Part shown: in pieces, positions 46,243 through 60,002 of the stretch
Position numbering within the stretch: the stretch's first letter is position 1
Layout: every line of letters starts with the position of its first letter
Assembly (NCBI RefSeq): GCF_900101815.1
Contig: NZ_FNAO01000002.1
Location: forward strand, 1-64,000
Direction: 5' to 3'
DNA length: 64,000 bases
Origin: Pricia antarctica
Lineage (GTDB): Bacteria > Bacteroidota > Bacteroidia > Flavobacteriales > Flavobacteriaceae
The notes under the pieces: model-generated
Databases searched by the model: none
What the model was told of the DNA's origin: nothing
Seen by the model: only the letters and a program-made list of their open reading frames with translations
Position numbers and translations under genes: made by a program

Positions 46243-49104
46243 ATGAACAAAATGAACGTTTATTTAGCATCCATTTTTATACTACTGATTTGGACATCAT
46301 CGGCAGCCCAAACCACCAATCAAATCGATTTATCGGGTAGTTGGCAAGTAAAACTCGATTCCACCGATATAGGCACGACAGAAAACTGGTCAAAAACCGA
46401 CTTAAACGGCGAAACCATCACCCTTCCCGGTACGCTCAACGACGCGGGTATTGGCAAACCGAATACCTTGAAACCCGCAGTGAACAACTACGTTCTCTCC
46501 AACCTGGCCCGAAAGCACCAATACGTCGGCAAGGCATGGTATCAAAAAGAGGTCGAGATTCCAGTAGGTTGGAAAAAGGAGTCCGTCAAGCTCGTTTTGG
46601 AACGAGTCATTTGGGAATCAACGGTGTTTGTGGACGGACAAAAGGTGTCATCTAAGGAAAGTCTGGTCGGCAGCCACGATTATGATCTGACCGAGGCATT
46701 ATCCCCAGGAAAACATCTTCTAACCATTCGAATCGACAATGGCAACAAATATCCGCATATCAACATCAAGGGCGACCGCTATCCTGACCCCGTAAATCAA
46801 GATATGGCACACGCCTACACCAACCATACCCAGATTAAGTGGAATGGTATTATCGGGGATATTTTGCTGGAAGCGTCCGACTTAAATGCCCCTCAACACT
46901 TAAAGGTACATCCCGATTACGCCAACGATACGCTCAACCTCGGTTTCGAGCAACCGAAGCCAAGCAAAAAGGGACTCACTTTGGAAATTTTGGATGCTAA
47001 TGGTGAGGTCTTACTATCCCAAGAAATCAAGAAACCCCTTGTGGAGGGTAGCTATGTAAATTTTTCCATACCCACTCCCAAAGAACTACAAGTCTGGGAT
47101 GAGTTCCATCCTAGTATATACACCGTAAAAATCACAACAGGAAACGGTTCTTCTGCAACGGAATTCGGCCTTCGCAAACTGGGAAACAAAGACGGTATGC
47201 TCACCTTGAACGATCAACGCATCTTTTTAAGGGGAAACCTTGAATGCGTAATCTTCCCACTTACTGGTCATCCGCCGATGGAAAAGGGGGATTGGGCACA
47301 ACTGATCGCACAGGCCAAGAATTACGGGCTGAACCATCTGCGTTTCCATTCGTGGTGTCCCCCCGCAGCCGCTTTTGAGGCTGCCGATGAAGCTGGATTT
47401 TACTTGCAGGCCGAACTCCCACATTGGAGCCTGCAAGTCGGCGAGGACAAGCCGACGACGGAGTTCCTAAGACAGGAAGCCGATAAGATGATTCGTGATT
47501 ACGGCCATCATCCTTCCTTTATCTTTATGACGATGGGCAATGAGCTGCAGGGTGACATACAGCTGTTGAACGATATGGTCGCAAAACTGAAAAAGAAAGA
47601 CGATAGTCGGTTGTACGCGACAACTTCCTTCTCCTTTCAAAAACCCACGGGAACACGCCCCGAACCCGAGGATGATTTTTTAATTGCCCAATGGACGGAT
47701 AAGGGATGGATTCGCGGGCAGGGCGTTTTTAACGATAAGGCGCCCGCTTTTGACACTGATTATTCGGCGAATAGCGAACATATCAAGGTACCCTTGATTT
47801 CCCACGAGATCGGACAGTATTCGGTCTATCCCGATATGAACGAAATCCCGAAATACACGGGCGTTTTAGAACCCTTGAATTTTATAGCGATTAAGCAAGA
47901 CCTTGAGAAAAAAGGGATGCTAGAATTGGCTCCCGACTTCACGCGAGCGTCCGGAAAACTCGCTGCCATGCTGTATAAAGAGGAAATAGAACGTGCCTTG
48001 AAGACCCCAAGTTTCGACGGCTTCCAGTTGTTGCAGCTTCAGGATTTCCCCGGACAGGGCACCGCTTTGGTAGGACTGCTCAACGCTTTTTGGGAATCGA
48101 AAGGCGCCATTTCCGCTGCGGAGTTCCGAAAGTTCAATAGTCCGCTTGTGCCGCTGCTCCGATTTGAAAAGGCGGTTTATGAGGATGGAGAAACTTTTTT
48201 GGGCACGATCGAGGTCGCTAATTTTTTTGAGGATAAAAGGGCACAGACCCTCGAATGGTCGATAACCGACGAAAAGGGAAATACACTTGCTGAAGATAGC
48301 ATCGAAGGCGTAGACCTATCCATCGGAAATAATCTGGATCTGGGGAAAATCGATTTCCCCATCGCCATTAAAAAGGCGCAACAATGGAATGTGTCCGTCA
48401 AACTAAAAGGTACGGAATTCAAAAACGGTTGGCCGATTTGGGTCTATCCAAAAGCGGAAGTTCCGGAGATTAAAGTTTCGGACACTGAAGCCCCGGAGCC
48501 AAAAGCACCGGAGACTGAAGCCCCGGGCACCGGAACCTCAAATAAAGAGGTGTCGGGTCCTCAAGCTTCGGTGCCTAAGAATATCCTGATAACAAGGTCT
48601 TTTGACGAGGCCTTAACCGCACTGGAAAAAGGCGAAAAGGTATTGCTCAATCCAGATACGCTACAACTTAAGGGCATCAAAGGCAGGTTCGTACCCGTAT
48701 TCTGGAGTCCCGTACATTTTCCCGACCAACCTGGCACCATGGGCCTGCTTATCGATACCAAACATAAAGCCTTGGCGGATTTCCCGACAAAGACCCATAC
48801 GGAATGGCAGTGGTGGGACCTTTGCATCCGATCAAAATCCGTCATCATCGATTCCCTTCCTGTAAAACCGATCATTAGGGTCATCGACAATTTTGTCACC
48901 AACCATCAACTCGCAACGGTTTTCGAGGCTAAGGTCGGCCAGGGCTCGCTGTTGTTTTCTTCCATGGACCTGCAAACGGACTTGGATAAACGTCCCGCAG
49001 CAAGACAACTACGCAAAAGTTTGTTAGCTTACATGACGTCCGAAGCATTTAACCCAGAAACTGAACTGAGCACGAAAAATTTATTGGCACTAAAAACAAA
49101 ATAA
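46243..49104 (+). CDS. Glycoside hydrolase family 2-like protein (paralog B)
   Basis: Second GH2-clan enzyme of the run, 953 residues. The signal peptide ends in SSAAQ, without a lipobox, so unlike paralog A it should be released into the periplasm. The domain order is the same: jelly roll (about 28-210), immunoglobulin-like domain, TIM barrel with probable acid/base E434 (GNELQG) and nucleophile E522 (SHEIGQY), and the C-terminal extra domain. The two proteins share long stretches such as HLRFHSWCPPAAAFEAADEAG, so they are paralogs from an old duplication. A proline/glutamate-rich linker (about 745-785, repeating EAP-type units) is found only here. Starts 97 bp after the DUF5107 gene. Confidence 0.88.
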   Translation: MNKMNVYLASIFILLIWTSSAAQTTNQIDLSGSWQVKLDSTDIGTTENWSKTDLNGETITLPGTLNDAGIGKPNTLKPAVNNYVLSNLARKHQYVGKAWYQKEVEIPVGWKKESVKLVLERVIWESTVFVDGQKVSSKESLVGSHDYDLTEALSPGKHLLTIRIDNGNKYPHINIKGDRYPDPVNQDMAHAYTNHTQIKWNGIIGDILLEASDLNAPQHLKVHPDYANDTLNLGFEQPKPSKKGLTLEILDANGEVLLSQEIKKPLVEGSYVNFSIPTPKELQVWDEFHPSIYTVKITTGNGSSATEFGLRKLGNKDGMLTLNDQRIFLRGNLECVIFPLTGHPPMEKGDWAQLIAQAKNYGLNHLRFHSWCPPAAAFEAADEAGFYLQAELPHWSLQVGEDKPTTEFLRQEADKMIRDYGHHPSFIFMTMGNELQGDIQLLNDMVAKLKKKDDSRLYATTSFSFQKPTGTRPEPEDDFLIAQWTDKGWIRGQGVFNDKAPAFDTDYSANSEHIKVPLISHEIGQYSVYPDMNEIPKYTGVLEPLNFIAIKQDLEKKGMLELAPDFTRASGKLAAMLYKEEIERALKTPSFDGFQLLQLQDFPGQGTALVGLLNAFWESKGAISAAEFRKFNSPLVPLLRFEKAVYEDGETFLGTIEVANFFEDKRAQTLEWSITDEKGNTLAEDSIEGVDLSIGNNLDLGKIDFPIAIKKAQQWNVSVKLKGTEFKNGWPIWVYPKAEVPEIKVSDTEAPEPKAPETEAPGTGTSNKEVSGPQASVPKNILITRSFDEALTALEKGEKVLLNPDTLQLKGIKGRFVPVFWSPVHFPDQPGTMGLLIDTKHKALADFPTKTHTEWQWWDLCIRSKSVIIDSLPVKPIIRVIDNFVTNHQLATVFEAKVGQGSLLFSSMDLQTDLDKRPAARQLRKSLLAYMTSEAFNPETELSTKNLLALKTK

Positions 49105-49107
49105 AAA

Positions 49108-49683
49108 ATGAGAAGCCATTATTAGCTTATAATTGTAGCGACCTGTATTTTACTGAGCACCGTTGCTTTCGGACAGAAGACTTACGAAGCGTTTAAGCCT
49201 AAAGATATGGAAAGACACTAATGGCGCACCAATTACCGCGCAGGGAGGGGGCATGTTTGTTTTTGACGATAGCTACCCTTGGTTCGGCGAGCACAAATAG
49301 CGAGTTCGAAAGGTAATACGTCGCAAGTTGGCGTCGGGGTATATCCCTCGAAAGATCTCTATAATTGGAAAAATAACGGTGTGGCCCTTGCCGTAAAAGA
49401 AAATACTACCTCATTATTACGAAAGAAAAGCGTGATCGAGCGGCCGAAGGTTATTTATAATGACAAGATCGAGAAGTTCGTAATGTGGTTCCACCATGAG
49501 TTGAAAGGGCAGGGCTACAATGCAGCGATGACCGGCATGGCCGTGGCGGATAAGGTTACGATTCCATATAAATATCTCGACAGTTTTCGGATACATCCAA
49601 GAGTTTGGACACAAAATCTTTCAAAAGAGTAGCAGGAAAAGGCTGCCGCACTTTACAATAACAAAGATTCGGCCAAGGACTAA
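49108..49683 (+). pseudogene. GH43-like glycoside hydrolase, decayed
   Basis: Begins at ATG 49108, right after paralog B, but carries a TAG at the sixth codon, further stops near 49219 and 49300, and no second half. Signal-peptide-like sequence (LLSTVAFGQ) and the N-terminal propeller strands of a GH43-type enzyme are recognisable: GGGMFVFDDSYPWFGEH, then SQVGVGVYPSKDLYNWKNNG and VIERPKVIYNDK. The catalytic later blades are missing. It was probably the last gene of the galactoside operon, now dead. Confidence 0.8.
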
Positions 49684-49979
49684 AAACGAAAAAACAGTGC
49701 CTAACTCTACCGTGATTTGAAGGGTGACAGATGTCCCGCGACATGTAACCTCCTCCCAATTAGACCGGCCAGTTTAAAGATAGGGTCTAATTCACTATTA
49801 AGATAGCATCAAGTAAAAATTCGGCTTAGACTCATCGTGTGGACAAGTAATGGACATATTTCAAAATAGTCTCTAAATGACCTACAAAGATCGTGTTTCT
49901 GAAAATTCAGCAGGGTACAAGCGTTATTAATTTCCGATTTTTTTGTAGTATTGAAGTAGACACCTATAACTACACGCTC

Positions 49980-52694
49980 ATGAAAATAAAAACCTTCCTA
50001 TTTTGCCTGCTAACCTTAGGTCTGAGCACTGCGATTACTGCACAACTAGAAAAGACGGCTTCCGTTGAGGGTATTACCGAATACCGGATGGACAATGGTC
50101 TGAAAGTATTGCTCTTTCCCGATAATTCGGCCCAGACCATAACCGTTAATATTACCTATTTGGTGGGCTCTCGCCATGAAGGTTACGGAGAGAAGGGCAT
50201 GGCCCACCTTCTCGAACATATGGTGTTCAAGGGTACGCCCGGCCACCCCGATATTCCCAAAGAGTTGAGTTCGCATGGGGCAAGACCCAACGGCTCAACC
50301 TGGTATGATCGCACCAATTATTTCGAGACCTTCAATGCCACGGATGAAAATCTGGACTGGGCGTTGGACCTTGAAGCGGATCGGATGGTCAATTCCTATA
50401 TCGCCAAAAAAGACCTGGAATCGGAATTCAGCGTCGTCAGAAACGAGTTCGAGATGGGAGAGAACAGCCCCGTGAACGTACTCATGGATCAAGTAATCGA
50501 TGCGGCCTACCTGTGGCACAATTACGGAAGTTCTACCATCGGCAACCGATCCGACATTGAACGGGTGCCCATTGAAAACCTCCAGGATTTTTACAAAAAA
50601 TTCTATCGCCCCGATAATGCCGTTTTGATGGTCACCGGAAAATTTGATGAGGATAAGACCCTTGCGCTCATCGAGAAAAAATTCGGGGATATTGCAAAAC
50701 CCTCGATTCCATTAAGGGATTCACATACCGTTGAGCCCGCCCAAGATGGTGAAAAGATGGTCAATGTAAGCCGCGTAGGCGACATACAACTAGTTTCTGC
50801 ACTTTATCACACTCCAGCCGGTTCCGCCGAAGAGTACGCGGCCGTATCGGTCCTGGAAAATATACTGACCGACGAGCCTTCCGGACGTTTGTATAAAGCC
50901 TTAGTGGATACTCAAAAAGCATCCTCCTTATGGTCTTTTTCGCCCTTCGTCAAAGAACCGGGCTTTATTTACATCAATGTAGAAGTGCCTTCCGATAAAA
51001 ATGCCGAAGAGGTCGAGACCATCCTGAAAAAGACGCTTGACGACCTAAAATCCAATCCTATTACAAAAGAGGAAGTCGATCGGGCAAAGGCAAACCTGCT
51101 GAAACAGATAGACCAACAATTCCGGAATTCGGCCTATTTGGGTACCTATATGAGCGAATTTATCGGGGCCGGCGATTGGCGGTTGTCCTTTATCTACCGC
51201 GACCGGATCGAGAACGCAACTTTGGAAGCGGTGAACGCGGTGGCGAAAAAGTATTTCATCCCCACCAACAGGACTATCGGCCGGTTCAACCCTGTAAAAA
51301 CTCCCGAACGTATCGAAATTGCACATACCGAAGGTCTTGATTCCCTCGTAGCCGGCTACAAAGGCAAGGTAGGTATGGGCACCGGTGAAGCCTTCGATGT
51401 GGCCTATGATAAAATCAAGGAACGCCTAGAAAAGGGAACGCTTGAAAACAAGGTCGAATACGGCATTATCGAAAAGGCCAATCGTGGGGAGAACGTTACT
51501 GTAAATTTCAGTATTCGCAATGGGAACGTAAAATCACTGAGCGGTAAGGGCATGGTTCCCTCCTTTACGGCCGCTATGCTCAATAAGGGTACGAAGACCA
51601 AAACAAGGCAACAGATCGAGGATGAGCTCAGCAAGTTGAAATCTTCCATTTCTATTTATGGGTATAATGGCAATGTGAATGTCTCGATCAGTTCCACTAA
51701 AGAAAATCTGATGCCTACCTTGCAGTTGATGGCCGATATGCTCAAAAATCCCGCTTTCGATGCCGCTGAACTTGAAAAATTGAAGACCGAGCGGCTGGCC
51801 GGTTTGGAAGCCAACAAAACGGAGCCGCAGTTCTTGGCATCGCGTAAAGTTTCACAGATCAATAATCCATATCCGAAAGAACATCCCTTATATACGATGA
51901 CCATAGCGGAAGAGGAAGCGGCAATCAAGGCGCTCACTGTAGATCAGGTGAAAAACTTTTATGAAGAATTTTATGGTCTCGGAAAATCGATATTGGTGGG
52001 TATCGGAACCTTTGAAGCGGACAAGGTAAAAGCCCTTATTGAAGATGATTTCAAAGATTATATAAGCAAAAATAAGTACACACGTATTGCAAATACGTAT
52101 AATCCCTCAAAAGACGTAAACGAAGATATACGTACCCCAGACAAGAAGAACGCCATGACCTTGGGCAACCTTAACGTAAAAATTAGCCAAACGCATGAAG
52201 ATTACCCGGCCCTTGCCATTGCCTCCACGATTTTGGGCGGGGGTTTCCTGAATTCGCGTATTGCGGCAAGACTGCGTCAGAAAGATGGGGTCAGTTACGG
52301 TGCCGGATCAGGATTTCAAGCTGATAGCAGTGCAGAGGATGAAAATTCGACGATGTACCTTTACGCCATCTATGCCCCGGTAAATTATGACAAGGTGCAG
52401 CTTGGTTTTAAGGAAGAGCTGGACCGTTATATTAAGGACGGTATCACAGAGGATGAACTAAAAGATGCCGTTAATGGATGGATTCAGGAGGAAAACGTTT
52501 CCAGGGCGAAGGACAATGAACTGGCACGACTTCTCAACAACAATATTTTTTACGGCCGTAGCCTCGATTTTCAAAAGGCTTTAGAGGATAAGGTAAGCAA
52601 ACTGACCGTTGGCGACGTCAACAAGGCGATTAAAAAGTATCTGCAGCCCTTTGAAAAATGGACGGTCGTGAATGCGGGGGATTTTGAAAAGTAG
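49980..52694 (+). CDS. M16 family zinc peptidase (insulinase-like)
   Basis: Secreted or outer-membrane metallopeptidase of about 904 residues from the ATG at 49980, chosen because it opens with a clear signal peptide (MKIKTFLFCLLTLGLSTAITAQ); a longer in-frame start at 49893 adds unlikely leader sequence. The first M16 domain has the inverted zinc motif HLLEH followed by the downstream glutamate region (EFSVVRNEFEMGEN). The second, inactive half (from about residue 520) carries the typical R/Y pair region (RLRQKDGVSYGAG). M16 proteins degrade peptides; the link to sugar use is only by location. Intact. Confidence 0.92.
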   Translation: MKIKTFLFCLLTLGLSTAITAQLEKTASVEGITEYRMDNGLKVLLFPDNSAQTITVNITYLVGSRHEGYGEKGMAHLLEHMVFKGTPGHPDIPKELSSHGARPNGSTWYDRTNYFETFNATDENLDWALDLEADRMVNSYIAKKDLESEFSVVRNEFEMGENSPVNVLMDQVIDAAYLWHNYGSSTIGNRSDIERVPIENLQDFYKKFYRPDNAVLMVTGKFDEDKTLALIEKKFGDIAKPSIPLRDSHTVEPAQDGEKMVNVSRVGDIQLVSALYHTPAGSAEEYAAVSVLENILTDEPSGRLYKALVDTQKASSLWSFSPFVKEPGFIYINVEVPSDKNAEEVETILKKTLDDLKSNPITKEEVDRAKANLLKQIDQQFRNSAYLGTYMSEFIGAGDWRLSFIYRDRIENATLEAVNAVAKKYFIPTNRTIGRFNPVKTPERIEIAHTEGLDSLVAGYKGKVGMGTGEAFDVAYDKIKERLEKGTLENKVEYGIIEKANRGENVTVNFSIRNGNVKSLSGKGMVPSFTAAMLNKGTKTKTRQQIEDELSKLKSSISIYGYNGNVNVSISSTKENLMPTLQLMADMLKNPAFDAAELEKLKTERLAGLEANKTEPQFLASRKVSQINNPYPKEHPLYTMTIAEEEAAIKALTVDQVKNFYEEFYGLGKSILVGIGTFEADKVKALIEDDFKDYISKNKYTRIANTYNPSKDVNEDIRTPDKKNAMTLGNLNVKISQTHEDYPALAIASTILGGGFLNSRIAARLRQKDGVSYGAGSGFQADSSAEDENSTMYLYAIYAPVNYDKVQLGFKEELDRYIKDGITEDELKDAVNGWIQEENVSRAKDNELARLLNNNIFYGRSLDFQKALEDKVSKLTVGDVNKAIKKYLQPFEKWTVVNAGDFEK

Positions 52695-52886
52695 TTTTCA
52701 AAACGAATATCACAGCATTCGAAGTTGCCTATCCTTAAGAAAAGTAGGTAGGCATTCATTTTAGATACCGTGCCCGTGCGCTATCCCAAATCTGTATTTT
52801 TCCGATAAGCTCATGCTAAAAGCGTATATTTTACTAAATTAACGCTCTCGAAAAATCAAAGGTTTTATAAATTAAAAAAAATACAA

Positions 52887-54026
52887 ATGCCGAAAAAAAT
52901 CAGATTAGGAATATTGGGTGGTGGCGGAGATTCCCTTATCGGGATACTTCACCGTGTAGCCTCACAGATCAATGATAATTATGAAATTGTAGGAGCGGTT
53001 TTTAATCCCGATATTAAGGAAAGTATCGCCTTCGCCAAGGAAATCGATGTGCCGACCGACCGGATTTACAAGGATTTCGATACTTTGATCGAAGAGGAAA
53101 TGAAGTTGCCCGCGAACAAACGTATTCAAGTATGTTCGATACTGACACCGAATTTTCTACACTTTCCCATGGCTTTAAAGCTGATTGAAAACGGATTTCA
53201 TGTCATCTGCGAAAAACCGATGACCACCTCTTTGGAAGAGGCCAAGATTTTACAAAAGGCCCATGAAAAAGCGGGAACCGTCTTTGCTTTGACCCACACG
53301 TACACGGGCTACCCGATGGTACGCCAGATGCGGGAAATGATTAAAAAAGGAGCTTTGGGCAAAATACACAAAGTCGATGCCGTGTATTACCAAGGATGGA
53401 TTAACGAAATTATTCACGATAAGAAAAAACGTTCTACCGTTTGGCGGTTAGACCCCAAAAAAGCGGGCATCAGTTCGTGTATGGGCGATATCGGAACGCA
53501 TGCCTTTAATATGATCGAGTATACGACAGGACTAAAGATAAAATCGCTGTTGACGGATTTTAATTATCTATACAAAGACAATAAAATGGATGTCGACGGT
53601 ACCGTACTTATCCGTATGGGCGACCATGTGAAGGGAGTGATTCGAAGTAGCCAAGTCGCCACAGGCGAGGAAAACGGACTGGGAATATCAATTTATGGTG
53701 AAAAGGCCGCCTTTAAATGGGAACAGGAGAACCCAAATTTTCTGTATATGCTGAGCGACTCCAAACCGACCCAAATCTATAAACCAGGACATGCCTATAA
53801 CAGCAAACTTTCTTTGGAAGGTACGAAATTGCCACCGGGACATCCCGAGGGTATTTTCGATTCCATGGCGAACATCTATCTCGGTGTCGCCAAGGCCATT
53901 CGTGGCAAGAACTACAATGACGGCGAATTCCCGACTATGACCGACGGTGTTCGGGGCATGAACTTTGTCGAGGCTACGGTCGAATCAAATAAAGGTGGTA
54001 ACGTCTGGGTCGAGCTTGAGAAGTAA
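52887..54026 (+). CDS. Gfo/Idh/MocA family oxidoreductase
   Basis: NAD(P)-dependent sugar dehydrogenase-like protein of 379 residues, cytoplasmic. The Rossmann domain opens with the glycine motif ILGGGGDS (9-16) and contains the EKP motif at 109-111 (CEKPMTTS). The C-terminal alpha/beta domain has the D-x3-H pair in GDIGTHAFNM near 207-213. Fully intact, unlike its gutted relative at 12934. In the family, substrates include inositol, glucose and 3-keto sugars. It is followed by a terminator, so it appears monocistronic or the last of a unit. Likely a partner of the GMC/DUF1080/isomerase set nearby. Confidence 0.92.
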   Translation: MPKKIRLGILGGGGDSLIGILHRVASQINDNYEIVGAVFNPDIKESIAFAKEIDVPTDRIYKDFDTLIEEEMKLPANKRIQVCSILTPNFLHFPMALKLIENGFHVICEKPMTTSLEEAKILQKAHEKAGTVFALTHTYTGYPMVRQMREMIKKGALGKIHKVDAVYYQGWINEIIHDKKKRSTVWRLDPKKAGISSCMGDIGTHAFNMIEYTTGLKIKSLLTDFNYLYKDNKMDVDGTVLIRMGDHVKGVIRSSQVATGEENGLGISIYGEKAAFKWEQENPNFLYMLSDSKPTQIYKPGHAYNSKLSLEGTKLPPGHPEGIFDSMANIYLGVAKAIRGKNYNDGEFPTMTDGVRGMNFVEATVESNKGGNVWVELEK

Positions 54027-54032
54027 GCAGTA

Positions 54033-54075
54033 ATTGCGAGGAATACCGACGAAGTCGGGATGACGCGGCAATCTG
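54033..54075. repeat. Candidate dispersed intergenic repeat
   Basis: The stretch that includes GCGAGGAATACCGACGAAG and GATGACGCGGCAATCT looks like a family of short intergenic repeats known from many bacterial genomes. With only one copy in the window the assignment rests on recollection alone. Confidence 0.3.
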
Positions 54076-54112
54076 TTGAATCAAAATCTGATTTTTCCAG
54101 CTATCTAAAATC

Positions 54113-54154
54113 AAAAAGTCCCCAACGGTTTAATAAACCTTTGGGGACTTTTTT
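54113..54154. terminator. Terminator between oxidoreductase and beta-galactosidase genes
   Basis: A long stem AAGTCCCCAA/TTGGGGACTT with an inner pairing GGTTT/AAACC is followed by six T residues and preceded by A residues. It lies between two convergent genes (one ending at 54026, the other at 54166) and can act in both directions. Confidence 0.9.
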
Positions 54155-54165
54155 GACCGTACTAA

Positions 54166-57907
<3,742 letters not shown>

Positions 57908-58140
57908 AATTATTGATGCCTGTTGAAAGGTATGGTTATCCTATATTTATATAAGGATAGTGGTGCGAAATATACGAACGCGCCGGTTGTTTGACTGGGT
58001 TATCGGAATATGGGTTCTTAAACACGTTGAAAAGCAATTAATTCCATTTGAGTTTGAGGCTAGTGGCTTAAACTAATGGCTTAAAGCGGACGCTATCGTA
58101 TCAGATGATCTGAAACGCTAGGGATACCATTAAGGGACTT

Positions 58141-59844
58141 TCAAGCAAACTTTCCCGCTTTGAACTGTTTCACCGCATGGTCCGCTGCCCTTGCGGTAAA
58201 TGCCATATAGGTCAAGGATGGGTTTACACAGTTCGAAGAAGCCATAAAAGCCCCATCGGTAACGTACACATTGGGTACATTATGTACCTGGTTGTTCTTG
58301 TTTACCACAGATGTATTTGCGCTGTGGCCCATACGTGCACCTCCCATTTCATGGATGCCCAGTCCCGGCCCCGTCACTTCATCGTAAGGCTGTACATCCT
58401 TAAAACCTGCCGCTTTGAACATGGCCACTATTTCTTTGGTGATATCCTTGCGCATATTCATTTCGTTTTCCTTGAATTCTACGTCGAAATCCAATTGGGG
58501 TAAGCCCCATTTATCGGTGGCTGTGGCGCTTAGGGTAACGCGATTGTCGTCATATGGCAAAAATTCGCCAAAACCGGTAACGCCGATCTGCCATTTTCCG
58601 GGCTTCAATATTTCTTCCTTTAATTTTTTGCCGTAGCTTAATTCGGCGATACTTTCCGACCAATCTTGACGGCTGGCGGTGCCTTGGTAGCCGAAGCCGC
58701 GGAGATAGCCTTCGCGCTTGGTCTTTTCATCGAGATTGACAAAACGGGGAATGTAGAAACCATTGGCCCGTCGTCCCTTAAAATACTTATCGAGATAGCC
58801 GTCTACCTTTGCGGTGGCGCCCAATTTATAATGATGGTCCATAATACCGCGGCCGAGCGCGTCGGAATCGTTGCCCATGCCATTGGGGAAGCGTTCGCTT
58901 TTTGACTGTAACAAAATGCCGACAGAGGCCATTGACGAGGCGCAGAGAAAGATGACTTTTGCCTTGAATTCCATTTTTTCATTGGTCTCCGCGTCAATGA
59001 CCTTTACGCCGGTGGCTTGTTTGGTAGCGTCATCATACATGATTTCATAGACGATGGAATTGGCGCGAAGAGTCATGTTTCCGGTGCGCTCCGCTGCCGG
59101 AAGGGTAGAGGAGTTGCTGCTAAAATAGCTGCCGAAGGGGCATCCGCGGCTACAGCGATTACGATACTGGCAAACACCACGACCCTCGAAAGTCGCTTTT
59201 GGGTCTGTGATGTGCGCCGTGCGGCCGATGGTTACAAGGCGGCCGTCATCGAATTTCTCGGTGACGGATTTTTTAAAATCCTCTTCGACACAGTTTAATT
59301 CCATCTGGGGCTGGAATTTTCCATCGGGCAATTGCTTAAGTCCCAAATTTTCACCGCTTACCCCGATATATTCTTCTACTTTATCGTACCACGGTGAAAT
59401 ATCGGCATAGCGAACGGGCCAGTCGATGCCGATACCTTCTTTTTTGTTCGCGCCGAAGTCGATATCGCTCCATCGATAGCTTTGACGGCCCCAAGTGAGG
59501 GATCTTCCGCCGACCTGATAACCGCGGATCCAGTCGAAACGTTTGGTTTCTACGTAGGGATGTTCGAGATCATTGACAAAAAAATGCTTGTTATCTTCCA
59601 TTGGCGCCCAGCCTACCCTTTTTTGAACGTGGTATTTTTTCTCGTCCTCCTGAGAAAGTTCCCCTTTAAGGGGATAGTCCCAAGCGTCATCGTTCATCGT
59701 GGGATAGTCCTCAATATGCTTTACCATCCGGCCGCGTTCGAGCACCAAAGTCTTTAATCCGCCTTCACACAGTTCTTTGGCCGCCCAGCCCCCACTGATT
59801 CCGGTGCCGACCACAATGGCATCATAGTCTTCTTCCAAATTCAT
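58141..59844 (-). CDS. GMC oxidoreductase (FAD-dependent dehydrogenase-like, paralog)
   Basis: Flavoprotein of 567 residues, a paralog of the 11205 gene. The FAD motif VVGTGISGG is at 11-19. The cysteine set C225-x5-C231-x3-C235 (GVCQYRNRCSRGCPFG) is conserved with the same spacing as in the first. C-terminal HEMGGARMG and SSNCVNPSLTY (active-site region; paralog A has SPS here) are present. No signal peptide. No gluconate-dehydrogenase-subunit-3 gene lies beside it, so it either uses the partner at 13346 or an unlinked one, or acts in the cytoplasm. It is transcribed divergently from the sugar-phosphate-isomerase-like gene at 60003, with 158 bp between them. Confidence 0.87.
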   Translation of the reverse strand: MNLEEDYDAIVVGTGISGGWAAKELCEGGLKTLVLERGRMVKHIEDYPTMNDDAWDYPLKGELSQEDEKKYHVQKRVGWAPMEDNKHFFVNDLEHPYVETKRFDWIRGYQVGGRSLTWGRQSYRWSDIDFGANKKEGIGIDWPVRYADISPWYDKVEEYIGVSGENLGLKQLPDGKFQPQMELNCVEEDFKKSVTEKFDDGRLVTIGRTAHITDPKATFEGRGVCQYRNRCSRGCPFGSYFSSNSSTLPAAERTGNMTLRANSIVYEIMYDDATKQATGVKVIDAETNEKMEFKAKVIFLCASSMASVGILLQSKSERFPNGMGNDSDALGRGIMDHHYKLGATAKVDGYLDKYFKGRRANGFYIPRFVNLDEKTKREGYLRGFGYQGTASRQDWSESIAELSYGKKLKEEILKPGKWQIGVTGFGEFLPYDDNRVTLSATATDKWGLPQLDFDVEFKENEMNMRKDITKEIVAMFKAAGFKDVQPYDEVTGPGLGIHEMGGARMGHSANTSVVNKNNQVHNVPNVYVTDGAFMASSNCVNPSLTYMAFTARAADHAVKQFKAGKFA

Positions 59845-60002
59845 ACACTGATTCTTATTTTATTTCTGATGGATTTCCTTATATTTATCGCATCCCTGAT
59901 AAATTGTGATTTATGGGATTTACAGGAATTAAATATAAGGCTTATTCTTAAACCGACCACTATTTGAAATAAGTTCAGGAATAAAAAGGAAATTACAAAC
60001 AC

